The notes: a model not told the origin generated them from the sequence alone. A stretch of DNA of 64,000 nt from Nitrospirota bacterium (GCA_030684575.1 JAUXVD010000008.1:248001-312000); one strand, 5' to 3'; positions 24,467-33,388 are shown, counted from the first letter of the stretch. Numbers and translations are program-made.

Positions 24467-25528
24467 ATGTCAGCCGATGGCGAATCGACCGGGAAATCAA
24501 AAAGCCGAAAAGATCGAGGGGATGAGGGGGACATCGACGAGTCTGTCGCCAAGGACGAGCGGCTCGATGTCACGCAGCTGGAGACCATTCCAACGATGGT
24601 GCCGCGTGAAGGGGATGGATATCCTTCGCCGGGCAGCGGGTCCGCCGGACAGGGGCTCGGACGTATCGGCGAACCGGGCCATGCCTTGACTGAGGATGAT
24701 CTGAGGCGGGTCAATACGAGAAAAGGTCTTATTCAGCTCCTCGAAACCAAAGTGGTCGATATCGGAGAGGTGCGCAAGACGCTGTTGTATGAAGAAGAGC
24801 TGCGGCAGTTACAGGTTGAATTGGTCAAGCTGCAACTGTGGGTTCAGCGCCAGGGGGAACGGATTGCCGTCCTCGTCGAGGGTCGCGATGCAGCGGGGAA
24901 GGGCGGCACCATCCGTCGGTTCACCGAGCATTTGAATCCTCGCGCCATGCGGGTGGTTGCGTTGCCGAAACCCACGGACGAAGAACGGGGCCAATGGTAC
25001 TTTCAGCGGTATATCCGCCAGTTGCCCAACAAGGGCGAGATCGTGTTCTTCGACCGCAGCTGGTACAACCGCGCGGTGGTTGAACCGGTGATGGGGTTCT
25101 GCAGCAAGAAGGAACATCAGCGGTTTTTGCAGCAGGTCACAGAGTTCGAGCACATGCTGTATGAAGACGGCGTGACCATGATTAAGTTCTGGTTCTCCAT
25201 CTCCAAAGCAGAGCAGGAGAAGCGATTCGAGGCGCGCCGGCAGAATCCGCTCAAGCAATGGAAGCTGAGCCCGGTCGATGAGAAGGCGCAAGAACTGTGG
25301 GACTCCTACACGCGCTACAAAGAAGAGATGTTCGGGAAGACGCACACGACCTATAGCCCTTGGATCATCGTCAAGGCTAACGACAAGCAGGCGGCGCGAT
25401 TGGAGAGCCTCCGGCATGTGTTGAACTTGCTGCCGTATAAAGGTAAAGAGGATGCGCCGATTCGCCTGACGCCGGATCCCAATGTGATTACCCGATTCCA
25501 CCGCAAGATGGTGGAATTGGACTTGTGA
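24467..25528 (+). CDS. ppk2: Polyphosphate kinase 2
   Basis: PPK2 enzymes transfer phosphate between polyphosphate and nucleotides. The catalytic core starts near residue 125, with Walker A GRDAAGKGGTIRRF, then the lid-like LPKPTDEERGQWYFQRY and Walker B VFFDRSWYNRA. The last 60 residues contain TTYSPWIIVKANDK, also typical. The N-terminal 100 residues are charged and probably disordered. Substrate class (ADP or AMP or polyphosphate synthesis) cannot be fixed from the sequence. GAAGGAAGGAG precedes the ATG. With glycogen phosphorylase nearby it suggests reserve-polymer use. Confidence 0.92.
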   Translation: MSADGESTGKSKSRKDRGDEGDIDESVAKDERLDVTQLETIPTMVPREGDGYPSPGSGSAGQGLGRIGEPGHALTEDDLRRVNTRKGLIQLLETKVVDIGEVRKTLLYEEELRQLQVELVKLQLWVQRQGERIAVLVEGRDAAGKGGTIRRFTEHLNPRAMRVVALPKPTDEERGQWYFQRYIRQLPNKGEIVFFDRSWYNRAVVEPVMGFCSKKEHQRFLQQVTEFEHMLYEDGVTMIKFWFSISKAEQEKRFEARRQNPLKQWKLSPVDEKAQELWDSYTRYKEEMFGKTHTTYSPWIIVKANDKQAARLESLRHVLNLLPYKGKEDAPIRLTPDPNVITRFHRKMVELDL

Positions 25529-25547
25529 CAGGAGAGAAAAAGAATTC

Positions 25548-25991
25548 ATGCATCCGATTCATCCGATCGTGGTCCATTTTCCCATTGCGCTGTTGTGTGC
25601 CAGCGTGGCGTTCGATGCCCTTGCCTCTCGCTGGCCGACCGGAGGTCTTCGAGAAACAAGCCTCTATACCTTACTCGCCGGTGTCGTGACTGCGGCGCTG
25701 GCGGTGGTGACGGGCGGAATGGAGGAGGAGCTGGCCGAGCGGGCCGGTGCGCCGGAATCGGTCCTTGAACTCCACGAGAGTCTGGGCACGGTCACGCTGG
25801 TCGTGTTCGGCGCGCTATTGGGGCTGCGTCTCGCCATGCGGTGGGGATGGTTCAATGAAATCCCTTCTCTCACGCTCGGCCTTGGTGCGATCGGGATCGT
25901 CATCCTGACTCTGACAGGCTATTGGGGCGGCGAACTCGTCTATACCTATGGAATCGGTGTGAAAGCCGTGATGTCCCCGGTGACTCCCTAA
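25548..25991 (+). CDS. DUF2231 family membrane protein
   Basis: The 147-residue product begins with the DUF2231 signature HPIHPIVVHFPIALL and has four hydrophobic helices with conserved histidines early (residues 2, 5 and 9) and in the middle (LHES). DUF2231 proteins are often next to cytochrome genes, and the histidines could bind haem, but no function is established. A GGAGAG site precedes the ATG. The next gene, a cytochrome, begins 66 bases downstream. Confidence 0.85.
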   Translation: MHPIHPIVVHFPIALLCASVAFDALASRWPTGGLRETSLYTLLAGVVTAALAVVTGGMEEELAERAGAPESVLELHESLGTVTLVVFGALLGLRLAMRWGWFNEIPSLTLGLGAIGIVILTLTGYWGGELVYTYGIGVKAVMSPVTP

Positions 25992-26057
25992 CAGGGTGCT
26001 GGACCGCGCTGAACGGTGAACGATGCGTATCAATCAGATGATCGAAGGAGCAACACG

Positions 26058-26621
26058 ATGAAGACGGGTATGGTTATGGCGCTGGTCACTGTAGCGGCTC
26101 TTGCCCTCCCTGCCTGGGCCGCCGAACGGCCTATGATGCAGCCGCGGGTGCCGGCTGACAAGTTGGCCGAAGCTCGCGCATTGACGAGCCCCTTGACGAG
26201 TTCCCCGGAGATCGTTGCGCAAGGCAAGGCGCTCTACAACGGCAAGGGCACCTGCTTCAACTGTCATGGGAAAGACGGAGACGGTAATGGGCCGGTGGCG
26301 GCTCAGTTGGATCCTTCGCCTCGCAATTTCCAACACCATGGATTCTGGCGCCATCGTACGGAAGGCGAAATCTTCTGGGTGATCAAGCATGGCTCCCCCG
26401 GCACCAGCATGATTGGATTTGACGGGCAACTGACGGACGAAGAAGTCTGGACCATCATGCAGTACGAGCGTAGTTTCGGCGGCGAGCATGGTCCGGGCAT
26501 GATGGGTCATGGAGAAGGCAGGGGCTCCATGATGGGACCGGGCGGTGGCATGGGCGGCATGGAACATCGTGGACCGAGAGGCGGCATGGGCGGTTGTGAA
26601 GGCGAAGCCTGCGGCCGGTAA
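26058..26621 (+). CDS. Monohaem cytochrome c with Met/Gly/His-rich tail
   Basis: A signal peptide ending near AWA is followed by one cytochrome c domain with CFNCH near residue 71 and a probable methionine ligand in GTSMIGF. The last 50 residues are unusual, being almost only G, M, H, R and E (GPGMMGHGEG, then GGGMGGMEH), ending in two cysteines. Such Met/His-rich tails often bind copper, so a metal-carrying or metal-sensing role is possible but speculative. GAAGGAG precedes the ATG at 26058. Confidence 0.88.
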   Translation: MKTGMVMALVTVAALALPAWAAERPMMQPRVPADKLAEARALTSPLTSSPEIVAQGKALYNGKGTCFNCHGKDGDGNGPVAAQLDPSPRNFQHHGFWRHRTEGEIFWVIKHGSPGTSMIGFDGQLTDEEVWTIMQYERSFGGEHGPGMMGHGEGRGSMMGPGGGMGGMEHRGPRGGMGGCEGEACGR

Positions 26622-26701
26622 CAGGATGTCAGTGAAATTCTCGCGGTCTGTGGATGTCTACGTGTGTTGTGGTTTGTCGATGAGGCGGGTAACAGGCCCT
26701 C

Positions 26702-26848
26702 CTATTGTTGCCACTTATTGGGCGTAGAGATCATCTCCCTGCTATCGGTGGTGAGCACCCGATAGCGCTCCAGCGCTTCCTGGCTCAACATCCTTATCGG
26801 TGCGGCATCATCTACCACCAAAATCGTGTTCGGCTGATCGATCCTGCC
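26702..26848 (-). pseudogene. Truncated response regulator receiver remnant
   Basis: On the minus strand a 48-codon frame reads PNTILVVDDAAPIRMLSQEA followed by LERYRVLTT, the start of a receiver domain including the acidic DD pair. The frame then stops, before the phosphorylated aspartate, and no start codon matches the family start. A type I repeat begins 4 bases upstream of it on that strand. The rest of 26622-26851 shows no gene. Confidence 0.6.
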
Positions 26849-26851
26849 TTC

Positions 26852-27060
26852 CTAGCAGGTTGTTGACAAACAACCAAGCCACTGCAGAAATGCACTTGTC
26901 AGAACAATTGCAAATGCTGGCAGACGTAGTCGCAGGCTGTTCAGAAAGGTCGTCCAGCAAGGCCGCAGCAAGCGGAGAGGCGAAGCGTACTCACGGCAGT
27001 ACGTTGAGCCTCTGTGCGCCGCGGGAACGCCGCTGGGGGCTTTTGTCAACAGCCTGCTAG
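26852..27060. repeat. Type I palindromic repeat, nested copies
   Basis: The outer ends 26852-26870 and 27042-27060 are 19-base complements with one mismatch (CTAGCAGGTTGTTGACAAA on the left). A second unit starts at 26936 with CAGGCTGTTCAGAAAGGTCG and CCAGCAAGGCCGCAGC and shares the same right end, so this looks like one unit with an extra left end. It lies between the receiver remnant and the end of the receiver-kinase gene. Confidence 0.75.
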
Positions 27061-27062
27061 AC

Positions 27063-28211
27063 CTATTGGGGGCGCGGGAGTGATGTGGCTGCTGGTGGCG
27101 TCTCCGGGATTGGGAAGAGGATGCGAACCTTGGTGCCCTGTCCGGGGTTACTGGTGGCTAAGAGACCGCCCCCATGCGACTGCACGATCCCACGGACGGA
27201 TGGCAAGCCAAGCCCACGGCCCAGGAACTTGGTGCTAAAGAACAGGTCAAAGGCCCGTTGAAGGGCGGCGTCATCCATGCCGCATCCGTCATCCTCCACC
27301 TCCAGATAGGCGAACGTCCCAGGGCACGTGGTGCCTTCCAGATAGCTATGGGAGAGCTGTTCTTCGTCGCACTCCATCGTCCCTGTGCTGAGTTGAATGG
27401 TTCCCGGGGTGGCGCCGATGGCCTCGACACTGTTGGTGACCAATTGGTCAAGGAGCTGCCGTATTTGTTGGTCGTTGGCCATGATAGATGGAATCCCATC
27501 ACCCAGGTGTAGCTGCAGACGACTGGTGGCCTCGCGAGGAAGCGGGAGAGCCGCAGAGTACGTCTGCACAATCTCATTGAGATTGGTCAGCTTGAGTCCG
27601 ATGTGTGATTTCCCGGTGTAGACGAACAACCTGCTGGTGATATCCGCGGCGGTTTGCGCGGCCCGCATGGCTTCGTCGAGGTTCCTGGCTATGCCTCGAT
27701 GGTCCTCCTGCAAGGCCATTCGAGACAGGGTCAGATGGCCTGTGATGACTTGAAGCAGATTATTGAACTCGTGGGCGATGCTGCCGGCTATCTGTAGCTG
27801 GTTTTCCAACTTTCGATCGTGCATGCGTTGGTGCTGCAGGCGGTGCCGGTAGAGTGCTGCCTGGAGAGTCGCGTGTAATTCGCGCTCTTCGAAGGGTTTG
27901 ACGAGATATCCGAACGGCTCAGTGTCGATGGCTTCCTTGAGCAACGAGTCATCGGAGAAGGCGGTCAGGAACACGACCGGCACGTCGAGACGCTTGCGTA
28001 AGCGGGCGGCTGTTTCGGTCCCGGTCAATTCACCGGCCAGACGGATGTCCATCAGCACGATATCGGGGTGGGTCCGTGGAATCTCCTCCAACGCCTGCTC
28101 GCCGCGTGCCGCTCGACCGCAGATGTCGTAGCCTAGTTGTGTCAAGCGATCGCTGATCTCCATGGCGATCAGCGCTTCGTCTTCCACGATGTAGATGCGT
28201 GTCGTCTGCAT
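27063..28211 (-). CDS. Receiver domain fused to a histidine kinase
   Basis: The 382 residues begin with a receiver domain (residues 1-120, acidic pair near IVEDE and phosphorylated aspartate in PDIVLMDIR, conserved lysine in YLVKPF) and continue with a kinase core: IAHEFNNLLQVITGH with the phospho-histidine, then a nucleotide-binding domain with DDGCGMDD and GRGLGLPSVRG. Such receiver-first kinases receive phosphate from another kinase. The gene lies 13 bases downstream of the membrane kinase gene on the same strand and should be its partner. Its 3' end touches a type I repeat. Confidence 0.88.
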   Translation of the reverse strand: MQTTRIYIVEDEALIAMEISDRLTQLGYDICGRAARGEQALEEIPRTHPDIVLMDIRLAGELTGTETAARLRKRLDVPVVFLTAFSDDSLLKEAIDTEPFGYLVKPFEERELHATLQAALYRHRLQHQRMHDRKLENQLQIAGSIAHEFNNLLQVITGHLTLSRMALQEDHRGIARNLDEAMRAAQTAADITSRLFVYTGKSHIGLKLTNLNEIVQTYSAALPLPREATSRLQLHLGDGIPSIMANDQQIRQLLDQLVTNSVEAIGATPGTIQLSTGTMECDEEQLSHSYLEGTTCPGTFAYLEVEDDGCGMDDAALQRAFDLFFSTKFLGRGLGLPSVRGIVQSHGGGLLATSNPGQGTKVRILFPIPETPPAATSLPRPQ

Positions 28212-28224
28212 ACGGTACAGGCCT

Positions 28225-30675
28225 TCAGCCTCTCAAAATGGGTGATCGTGACTGTGACGGGTGCTCCGGTGTCATCGCTTCGGAGGGGATGGGCACTTCA
28301 AGGACAATCTCGGTGCCTATGCCGAGAGGCCTGGTGAGCCTGGCCCCAAGTTGATCGGCTAGACTTGTGACCAATTGCAGCCCAAAGGACGTGGCCTGCT
28401 CCAGATTGAACTCCGCAGGAAGACCGGAGCCCTCGTCCGAGACTGAGAGGAGGAAGGAACGTTCGCGCGCCGCAATGCGTACCAGTACGGGGCCGCTCTT
28501 GCCATCCGGGTAGGCGTACTTAAATGCGTTGGTCACGAGTTCCGTGACGATCATGCCGCATGGCAGGGCGATGGTGGCCGGCACCGAGAGGTCTGCTGCC
28601 TCGACTCGGAGGTGCGTGCGGCTGGCGGACTCGCGGAAAGAGCGTCGTAGTTGGTCCGTCAAGGTTTTCAGGTATTCACCGAGGGGGACTTTGTGGAGGT
28701 CGGTTGAGCGATACAGGAGTTCATGCACCAGGATCATGGCGCGCAGCCGATCCTGTCCCTCGGAGAAGATGGACCGGTCCTGTCCCTGCCGAGTTTTCTT
28801 TGCCTGGAAATGGAGCAGGCTGGAGATGATCTGGAGATTGTTCTTCACCCGGTGATGCACCTCGCGCAGCAGGGTTTCCTTCTCGTGCAACGACGCCTCG
28901 ATCCGCAATTCCGCCTGCTTGAGCGCGGTGATGTCCTGCGCGGTGCCGGTGGAGCGGAGTGGCCGGCCGGTGGCCTCGTCGTAGTGGGTCTCACCGTGTT
29001 CCTGTATGAACTTGATTCGTCCGTCCGCCATGCGCAGCCGATGGATGATTTCGTAAGGTTCGTGGGTTTCCAGCGAGGTGAGATAGGCTTCGTTGACCAG
29101 GAATCGGTCCTCCGGATGGACCGCGTCGAGAAACGCCTTGAATGAGGCGCCGAACTGTCCCGGATCGATCTCGAAGATGCGGAAGAGTTCATCGGACCAG
29201 GTCAGCGTAGAGCTGGAGAGGTTGAGTTCCCAATTCCCGATCTGCGCAATGCGCTGGGCTTCTTTCAGCTGCGCTTCGCTTCGAATCAGGTGTTCCTTTG
29301 CCCGTTTACGTTCGGTGATATCGCGCAGGATGACGGTATAGATGGTGTGCCCGTCGGTCTCTGTTTGCGAGAGCGAGGCTTCGATGGGGAACTCCTGTCC
29401 GTTGGCCCGTAATCCGCTGGAGATCCCCAACAGGCCTATTTTTTGTGGACGGCTATCGCTCGGATTGAAGGCGAGGCGGTGTTCATACAGCATTTTTTGA
29501 AAATGATGGGGGAGGAAGCGGTCGAGCGGTTGCCCCAGCGCGTCCTGTGCGGAACATCCGAACAACCGTTCCGCCGTCGGATTGAACAGCACGATGTGCC
29601 GGTCCTCATTGACGGTGATGATGGCATCCGTGGCGGATTCGATGACCGCGGCCAGACGCAGCTCGACTTGCTGCACTTCGTGCCGGACTCTGTCCTGTTC
29701 CCGCTTGTGCTGCCAGCGGTGGGTCCAGAGTCCTAACCCCGCGGCGGCAATCAGGGTGCCTGTCGCGGCAATCTGTTGCAGGCGCTGCAGATGCTCCAGG
29801 ACCTCCTCGGTATCGACCTTGACGACCATGCTCCAGGGAGTACCATGAACCGGGACGATATGGGCCAGTACGGCATGGCCGCGATAGTCGGAGGGACTCT
29901 CCAGCGGGCCATACCGCCCATGCGCGGCTTTGACGACCGGAAAGGTATCGAGTGTGGTGGGGACCTTCCGCGTCAAGGCGGTCTGGGTCCTGTAGCGGAG
30001 CTCATTGAGCACGATCACCTGGTCGTTGTCATGCTTGATCAGCTCGATTTCGGCAGTACGGCTCTTCCCCGGCCAGGTTTGAATCATCGTGAACAGGTCT
30101 TCCCAGGTCCCTCGCAATACCAACACGCCGACGGTGGTTGTCTTGTCTGTTCCCTTGATCGGGGCGAAGGTGTCCAGCATCGGTTGCTCCGGCACAGCGG
30201 GGTCGGCGGCATAGAGTTCCGAAAACGGCGGAAGTGATGTGCGCACGACCTGTCGTGCGAGTGAGAGTCCCGTCTCGGACAGGTTCATGGAGCGGCCGGT
30301 GCGATAGCGTACGTTTCCAGTGGCGTCGAGAATCGTCGCTCCGGTATAGCCATAATAGGCGACGGCGGACGCGATGGGCTGCTGGAGCAATGCGGGGACC
30401 TCGCTCCCTTTGGTTGCCCACCAGCCTTGAGCCAGCCCGACATGCAGCAGGTCCGTGAGGACCAGGCTATCCCCCCGGCGTTCCTTGAGAAAGGCCGACA
30501 GTTGGCTTGATTTCAGCTGACCGATGCTGGCCAGCTCGTTGAACGTGGAGGTTTTCTTTTCCGATTTGAGGTGTGCAAAAAACTGATATTCGGCAATTTC
30601 GGCGCCGAGCGCGAGCAGGCAGAATAGCGCAACCAGCCCGAGCGGTATCTTGTGTGGGATGGCAGGTCTGTTCAT
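28225..30675 (-). CDS. Membrane sensor histidine kinase with two PAS domains and HisKA_2
   Basis: Two hydrophobic helices (near residues 10-30 and 305-320) bracket a periplasmic sensor region of about 270 residues. Two PAS domains follow (about 345-470 and 480-600), then a HisKA_2 dimerisation domain with LREVHHRVKNNLQIISSLLH and a HATPase domain with VSDEGSGLPAEF. HisKA_2 kinases often respond to light or small ligands, but the input here is unknown. The next gene on the same strand encodes a receiver-kinase protein, so a phosphorelay is likely. An adjacent upstream gap of 334 bases to 31009 probably holds divergent promoters. Confidence 0.9.
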   Translation of the reverse strand: MNRPAIPHKIPLGLVALFCLLALGAEIAEYQFFAHLKSEKKTSTFNELASIGQLKSSQLSAFLKERRGDSLVLTDLLHVGLAQGWWATKGSEVPALLQQPIASAVAYYGYTGATILDATGNVRYRTGRSMNLSETGLSLARQVVRTSLPPFSELYAADPAVPEQPMLDTFAPIKGTDKTTTVGVLVLRGTWEDLFTMIQTWPGKSRTAEIELIKHDNDQVIVLNELRYRTQTALTRKVPTTLDTFPVVKAAHGRYGPLESPSDYRGHAVLAHIVPVHGTPWSMVVKVDTEEVLEHLQRLQQIAATGTLIAAAGLGLWTHRWQHKREQDRVRHEVQQVELRLAAVIESATDAIITVNEDRHIVLFNPTAERLFGCSAQDALGQPLDRFLPHHFQKMLYEHRLAFNPSDSRPQKIGLLGISSGLRANGQEFPIEASLSQTETDGHTIYTVILRDITERKRAKEHLIRSEAQLKEAQRIAQIGNWELNLSSSTLTWSDELFRIFEIDPGQFGASFKAFLDAVHPEDRFLVNEAYLTSLETHEPYEIIHRLRMADGRIKFIQEHGETHYDEATGRPLRSTGTAQDITALKQAELRIEASLHEKETLLREVHHRVKNNLQIISSLLHFQAKKTRQGQDRSIFSEGQDRLRAMILVHELLYRSTDLHKVPLGEYLKTLTDQLRRSFRESASRTHLRVEAADLSVPATIALPCGMIVTELVTNAFKYAYPDGKSGPVLVRIAARERSFLLSVSDEGSGLPAEFNLEQATSFGLQLVTSLADQLGARLTRPLGIGTEIVLEVPIPSEAMTPEHPSQSRSPILRG

Positions 30676-30952
30676 CGCTTCGATCCCGCCTCTAATTGGC
30701 TACGGCGCCGCTATCCTCTCGTTTCCTAAGGATAAACGAGTATATCAGTGGTAGAGCGACTCTACAATGTGTGGGTTTGAATAGGGCCACGCCACCCGTT
30801 GGCATGTGTTGCAATCTGAGTTGTCGCCTTTTGCGACAGCAGCGTTTTTCTATCAGACCTGGAATGCCCCAGGGAACTCGCTTCATTTTTCTCGATATTT
30901 CTTAAGCCCCTGTCAAACCACAGGAATCAGTGATTCCCTCGCGCTGATTCTC

Positions 30953-30968
30953 TGGCATGCCCTTCGCT
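30953..30968 (+). promoter_or_regulatory. Possible sigma-54-type promoter
   Basis: TGGCATGCCCTTCGCT has GG and GC doublets 12 bases apart and matches the -24/-12 consensus TGGCAC-N5-TTGC with two differences. It lies about 40 bases upstream of the YtxH-domain gene. No activator site was identified. Confidence 0.22.
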
Positions 30969-31009
30969 TTTCAGTTTGAGAGAACCCCATCTATCCAAGG
31001 AGGAATCAT

Positions 31010-31321
31010 ATGGACAATCAAGAGACAAAAGGTTCGGCGCAGGCCGTTGCACTGGCATTCATCGGGGGAGCGGTGGCTGGAGTCGTGGCCGGTCTGCTTC
31101 TTGCCCCGCAGTCTGGAGAAGAGACGCGACGGGATGTGAAGCGATATGCCAGAAGGGCTGAGGAAGAAGTTCTGGAGAAGGCGAAGGAGGCGCGAGCCGC
31201 CCTTGATGAGACCATCGAGCGTGGGAAGCATTTCTTCGCAGAGAAAGCGGCAGAAGTCGAAGCGGCGGTCAAGGCTGGACGAGAGACCGTGAAGGAAAAA
31301 ATGGATAAATGTTGTAGCTGA
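31010..31321 (+). CDS. YtxH-domain protein
   Basis: The 103-residue product has one glycine- and alanine-rich hydrophobic helix near residues 14-33 followed by LLLAPQSGEETRRDVK, the YtxH signature, and a long charged helix, then a C-terminal CC pair. YtxH proteins belong to general stress regulons in other bacteria, with unknown biochemical function. A strong CCAAGGAGG site precedes the ATG. A DksA/TraR-type gene follows 28 bases downstream. Confidence 0.85.
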   Translation: MDNQETKGSAQAVALAFIGGAVAGVVAGLLLAPQSGEETRRDVKRYARRAEEEVLEKAKEARAALDETIERGKHFFAEKAAEVEAAVKAGRETVKEKMDKCCS

Positions 31322-31349
31322 CGTGGCCATCGTCAGGGAGGGTATTGCG

Positions 31350-31706
31350 ATGCTGCAGGTCGCCGATATTCGGAGGAAGCTGTTCACCCAACGGCGTGAG
31401 TTGTTTCGGCAGGTTGCACAAACAGAAGGCGAACTGCTCTGGCTTGAGACCGATGTCGAGAGCGAAGTGGGGGAGCGGGGGCAGGAAGAGAACATGGTGC
31501 GCCTGCTCGATCGACTGGATGGACGCGCGAAGGCTGAGATCGAGGCGATCGACCGGGCGCTCGTCAAGCTGGAGGCCGGGCAGTATGGCCGATGCGAACA
31601 ATGCGGAATGGACATTCCCCAGGCCAGGCTGGAGGCTCTCCTCGAGGCGGCCAAATGTATAGGTTGCGCGCAGGCAGAGGAACAACAGGCGGCGTCGAGG
31701 GCATGA
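31350..31706 (+). CDS. TraR/DksA-type zinc finger protein
   Basis: The 118 residues form a helical part followed by a zinc finger with CEQCG and CIGC, a four-cysteine site, typical of DksA/TraR proteins that bind RNA polymerase through its secondary channel. The coiled-coil tip has RLLDRLDGRAKAEIEAIDRAL rather than the DXXDXA acidic tip of DksA, so effects on transcription may differ. ATG at 31350 follows CAGGGAGGG; GTG at 31323 is also in frame. The 199 bases after it hold no gene. Confidence 0.82.
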   Translation: MLQVADIRRKLFTQRRELFRQVAQTEGELLWLETDVESEVGERGQEENMVRLLDRLDGRAKAEIEAIDRALVKLEAGQYGRCEQCGMDIPQARLEALLEAAKCIGCAQAEEQQAASRA

Positions 31707-31905
31707 CAGATGCTAGCTGTCCGCTTTTACGCGGATCGACAAGGGGCCGATTCGAGTGCGCGGCTTCATGGCCCGTCCCGATCTTGTCGTAATTGCTGAG
31801 GCCTCATTCATTCAGAATCCTGCCGCCGCTCAACAACATGTTGAAAGCCTGCGTGGCCTGTCATCTGGAGTACAAACTGCGAAGTTCATAGGAAAGGAGC
31901 GCTGC

Positions 31906-32382
31906 ATGCCAGAACGCACGATCAGCAGCATGTTCGATGAAGATCATGACCGGCTGGATGAACTGTTCAAGACGTTTCATCTGCTGAAACGGACAGATCC
32001 CGCCAAAGCGCAACAGGCATTCGCGGATTTCAAAATCGGCCTCCAGCGGCATATGGTCTGGGAGGAGGGCGTATTGTTCCCGTTGTGGGAGAAAAAAACC
32101 GGCATGACCGAAGGAGGCCCCACCTTCGTCATGCGCCAGGAGCACCGCGAGATCGGAGAAAGTTTGGCCGCGATCGATCGCAAGATGCAGGCGCAGAATC
32201 CGGAGAGCGATCAGGAAGAACAGACGTTCGTGGATCTGCTTGAGCGGCACAACATGACGGAAGAGGAGGTCCTCTATTCGGCGATCGATAGGGCGACCAG
32301 CGCGGACGAGCGAGAGGGGGTGTTCCAGGATATGAACAAAATACCAGAGAGCCGCTACAAGGGCTGGTGTGGAACGCATTGA
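31906..32382 (+). CDS. Hemerythrin HHE-domain protein
   Basis: The 158-residue product has the HHE pattern of iron-ligand residues: EDHDRLDEL, then LQRHMVWEEGVLFPL, RQEHREIGESL and ERHNMTEEEVLY. Hemerythrin-like proteins bind a di-iron site and sense or protect against oxygen, nitric oxide or iron. GGAAAGGAG precedes the ATG at 31906. The neighbours are a TraR/DksA-type gene and a cytochrome, a plausible stress cluster. Confidence 0.88.
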   Translation: MPERTISSMFDEDHDRLDELFKTFHLLKRTDPAKAQQAFADFKIGLQRHMVWEEGVLFPLWEKKTGMTEGGPTFVMRQEHREIGESLAAIDRKMQAQNPESDQEEQTFVDLLERHNMTEEEVLYSAIDRATSADEREGVFQDMNKIPESRYKGWCGTH

Positions 32383-32408
32383 CAGAGATCGAGTGAAAGG
32401 GTGATGTG

Positions 32409-32891
32409 ATGACCGATTCGATGCGCAAAACTCTCCGGGGGCTATCTTGTGCCGGCTTCCTTCTCATGGGTTGGTGGGCGATCCAATCGACACACATGTC
32501 AGACATGAATGTATGGGCCGGTTCGCAGCAGTCGGAGAAGAGGGCACAGGTTCAAGCCGATGCCGAGCGTGGGAGAGCGGTCTTCAACGGGAAAGGCGTC
32601 TGCTACTACTGCCACGGCATTGATGGGAACAGGGACCAAGAACCGCAACTCGCGGCAGATACGGCTGCGCTCATCGCGCAACTCGATCCTTCGCCGCCCG
32701 ACCTCAGGCAACGAAAGACGCTTCGATTGACTACCGACAAAGCCCGGTTCAACGCCATACGAGAAGGCCATCCCGGCACAGGTATGTTCCCCGATACTAC
32801 GATGACGACTCAGGAGCTCACGGACACCCTGGCATTTCTGGCCCTGTTGAGGAGCGAAGGAGCGGGCGGCAAGGCCCGTCGGTCGCGGTGA
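32409..32891 (+). CDS. Monohaem cytochrome c
   Basis: An N-terminal hydrophobic segment, a signal or anchor, is followed by one class I cytochrome domain with CYYCH near residue 66, a probable methionine ligand in GHPGTGMFP, and TQELTDTLAFLALL as the closing helix. The 160 residues resemble the cytochrome at 26058 in the QLDPSP segment and its surroundings, which suggests a related pair. GTG at 32406 is also in frame. The following hypothetical gene begins 77 bases later. Confidence 0.85.
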   Translation: MTDSMRKTLRGLSCAGFLLMGWWAIQSTHMSDMNVWAGSQQSEKRAQVQADAERGRAVFNGKGVCYYCHGIDGNRDQEPQLAADTAALIAQLDPSPPDLRQRKTLRLTTDKARFNAIREGHPGTGMFPDTTMTTQELTDTLAFLALLRSEGAGGKARRSR

Positions 32892-32968
32892 GAGAGAACG
32901 GACGCGGCAGGTTGCAGCGAGAGCCGATGGTCCCTGAAGAGATAGCGTCAACGAAACAGGGGGGAGCA

Positions 32969-33271
32969 ATGATGACCATTGAAGAAAAAATCAAGAAGAT
33001 CGTGGAGTGGATTAATCCGGAAGAACGGGTCACGGTCCATTTCCGTGATGCACAGAACCTGAACGCGGAAGTCACAGGCTGCAGTTCGCAGTTAGTGGAC
33101 CTGTCCATCGAAACTCAGGTGCCCCATGTCAGGCAACGTATCTCGGTGCCGCTCAGTCGCACGGACCTGTCCGAAGATCTCTCCCACTATACCCGGGATC
33201 CTGAGCGACCGCTGAAACATCGACGGCTGATGCTGGTCGTCGATGAGAAACGACCGCCGATCGTCTACTAG
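32969..33271 (+). CDS. Hypothetical protein
   Basis: The 100-residue product starts MMTIEEKIKKIVEWI and has no signal peptide or membrane segment. A run near residues 20-60 alternates like a small beta domain (VTVHFRDAQNLNAEVTG), and the C-terminus is DEKRPPIVY. It is preceded by GGGGGAG and has normal codon use. I do not recognise the family. It lies between a cytochrome and the glucan phosphorylase; a 117-base gap without features follows. Confidence 0.65.
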   Translation: MMTIEEKIKKIVEWINPEERVTVHFRDAQNLNAEVTGCSSQLVDLSIETQVPHVRQRISVPLSRTDLSEDLSHYTRDPERPLKHRRLMLVVDEKRPPIVY

Positions 33272-33388
33272 CAGAGAAGGGATCTGCAGATGGCCTCGAA
33301 GGCATCGTCATCGATGGGAGCGACAGGCCTTGGCAGGCGATAAGCCAATGAAGCTGGTCATCATGTGCGGACCAGGGAGCAGCGAGAC

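Noticed and set aside
30676-31009. Possible FNR-type TTGAT-N4-ATCAA boxes in intergenic regions
   Set aside because: I looked through this and other intergenic gaps and found no clean match, so no oxygen-regulator site is claimed.
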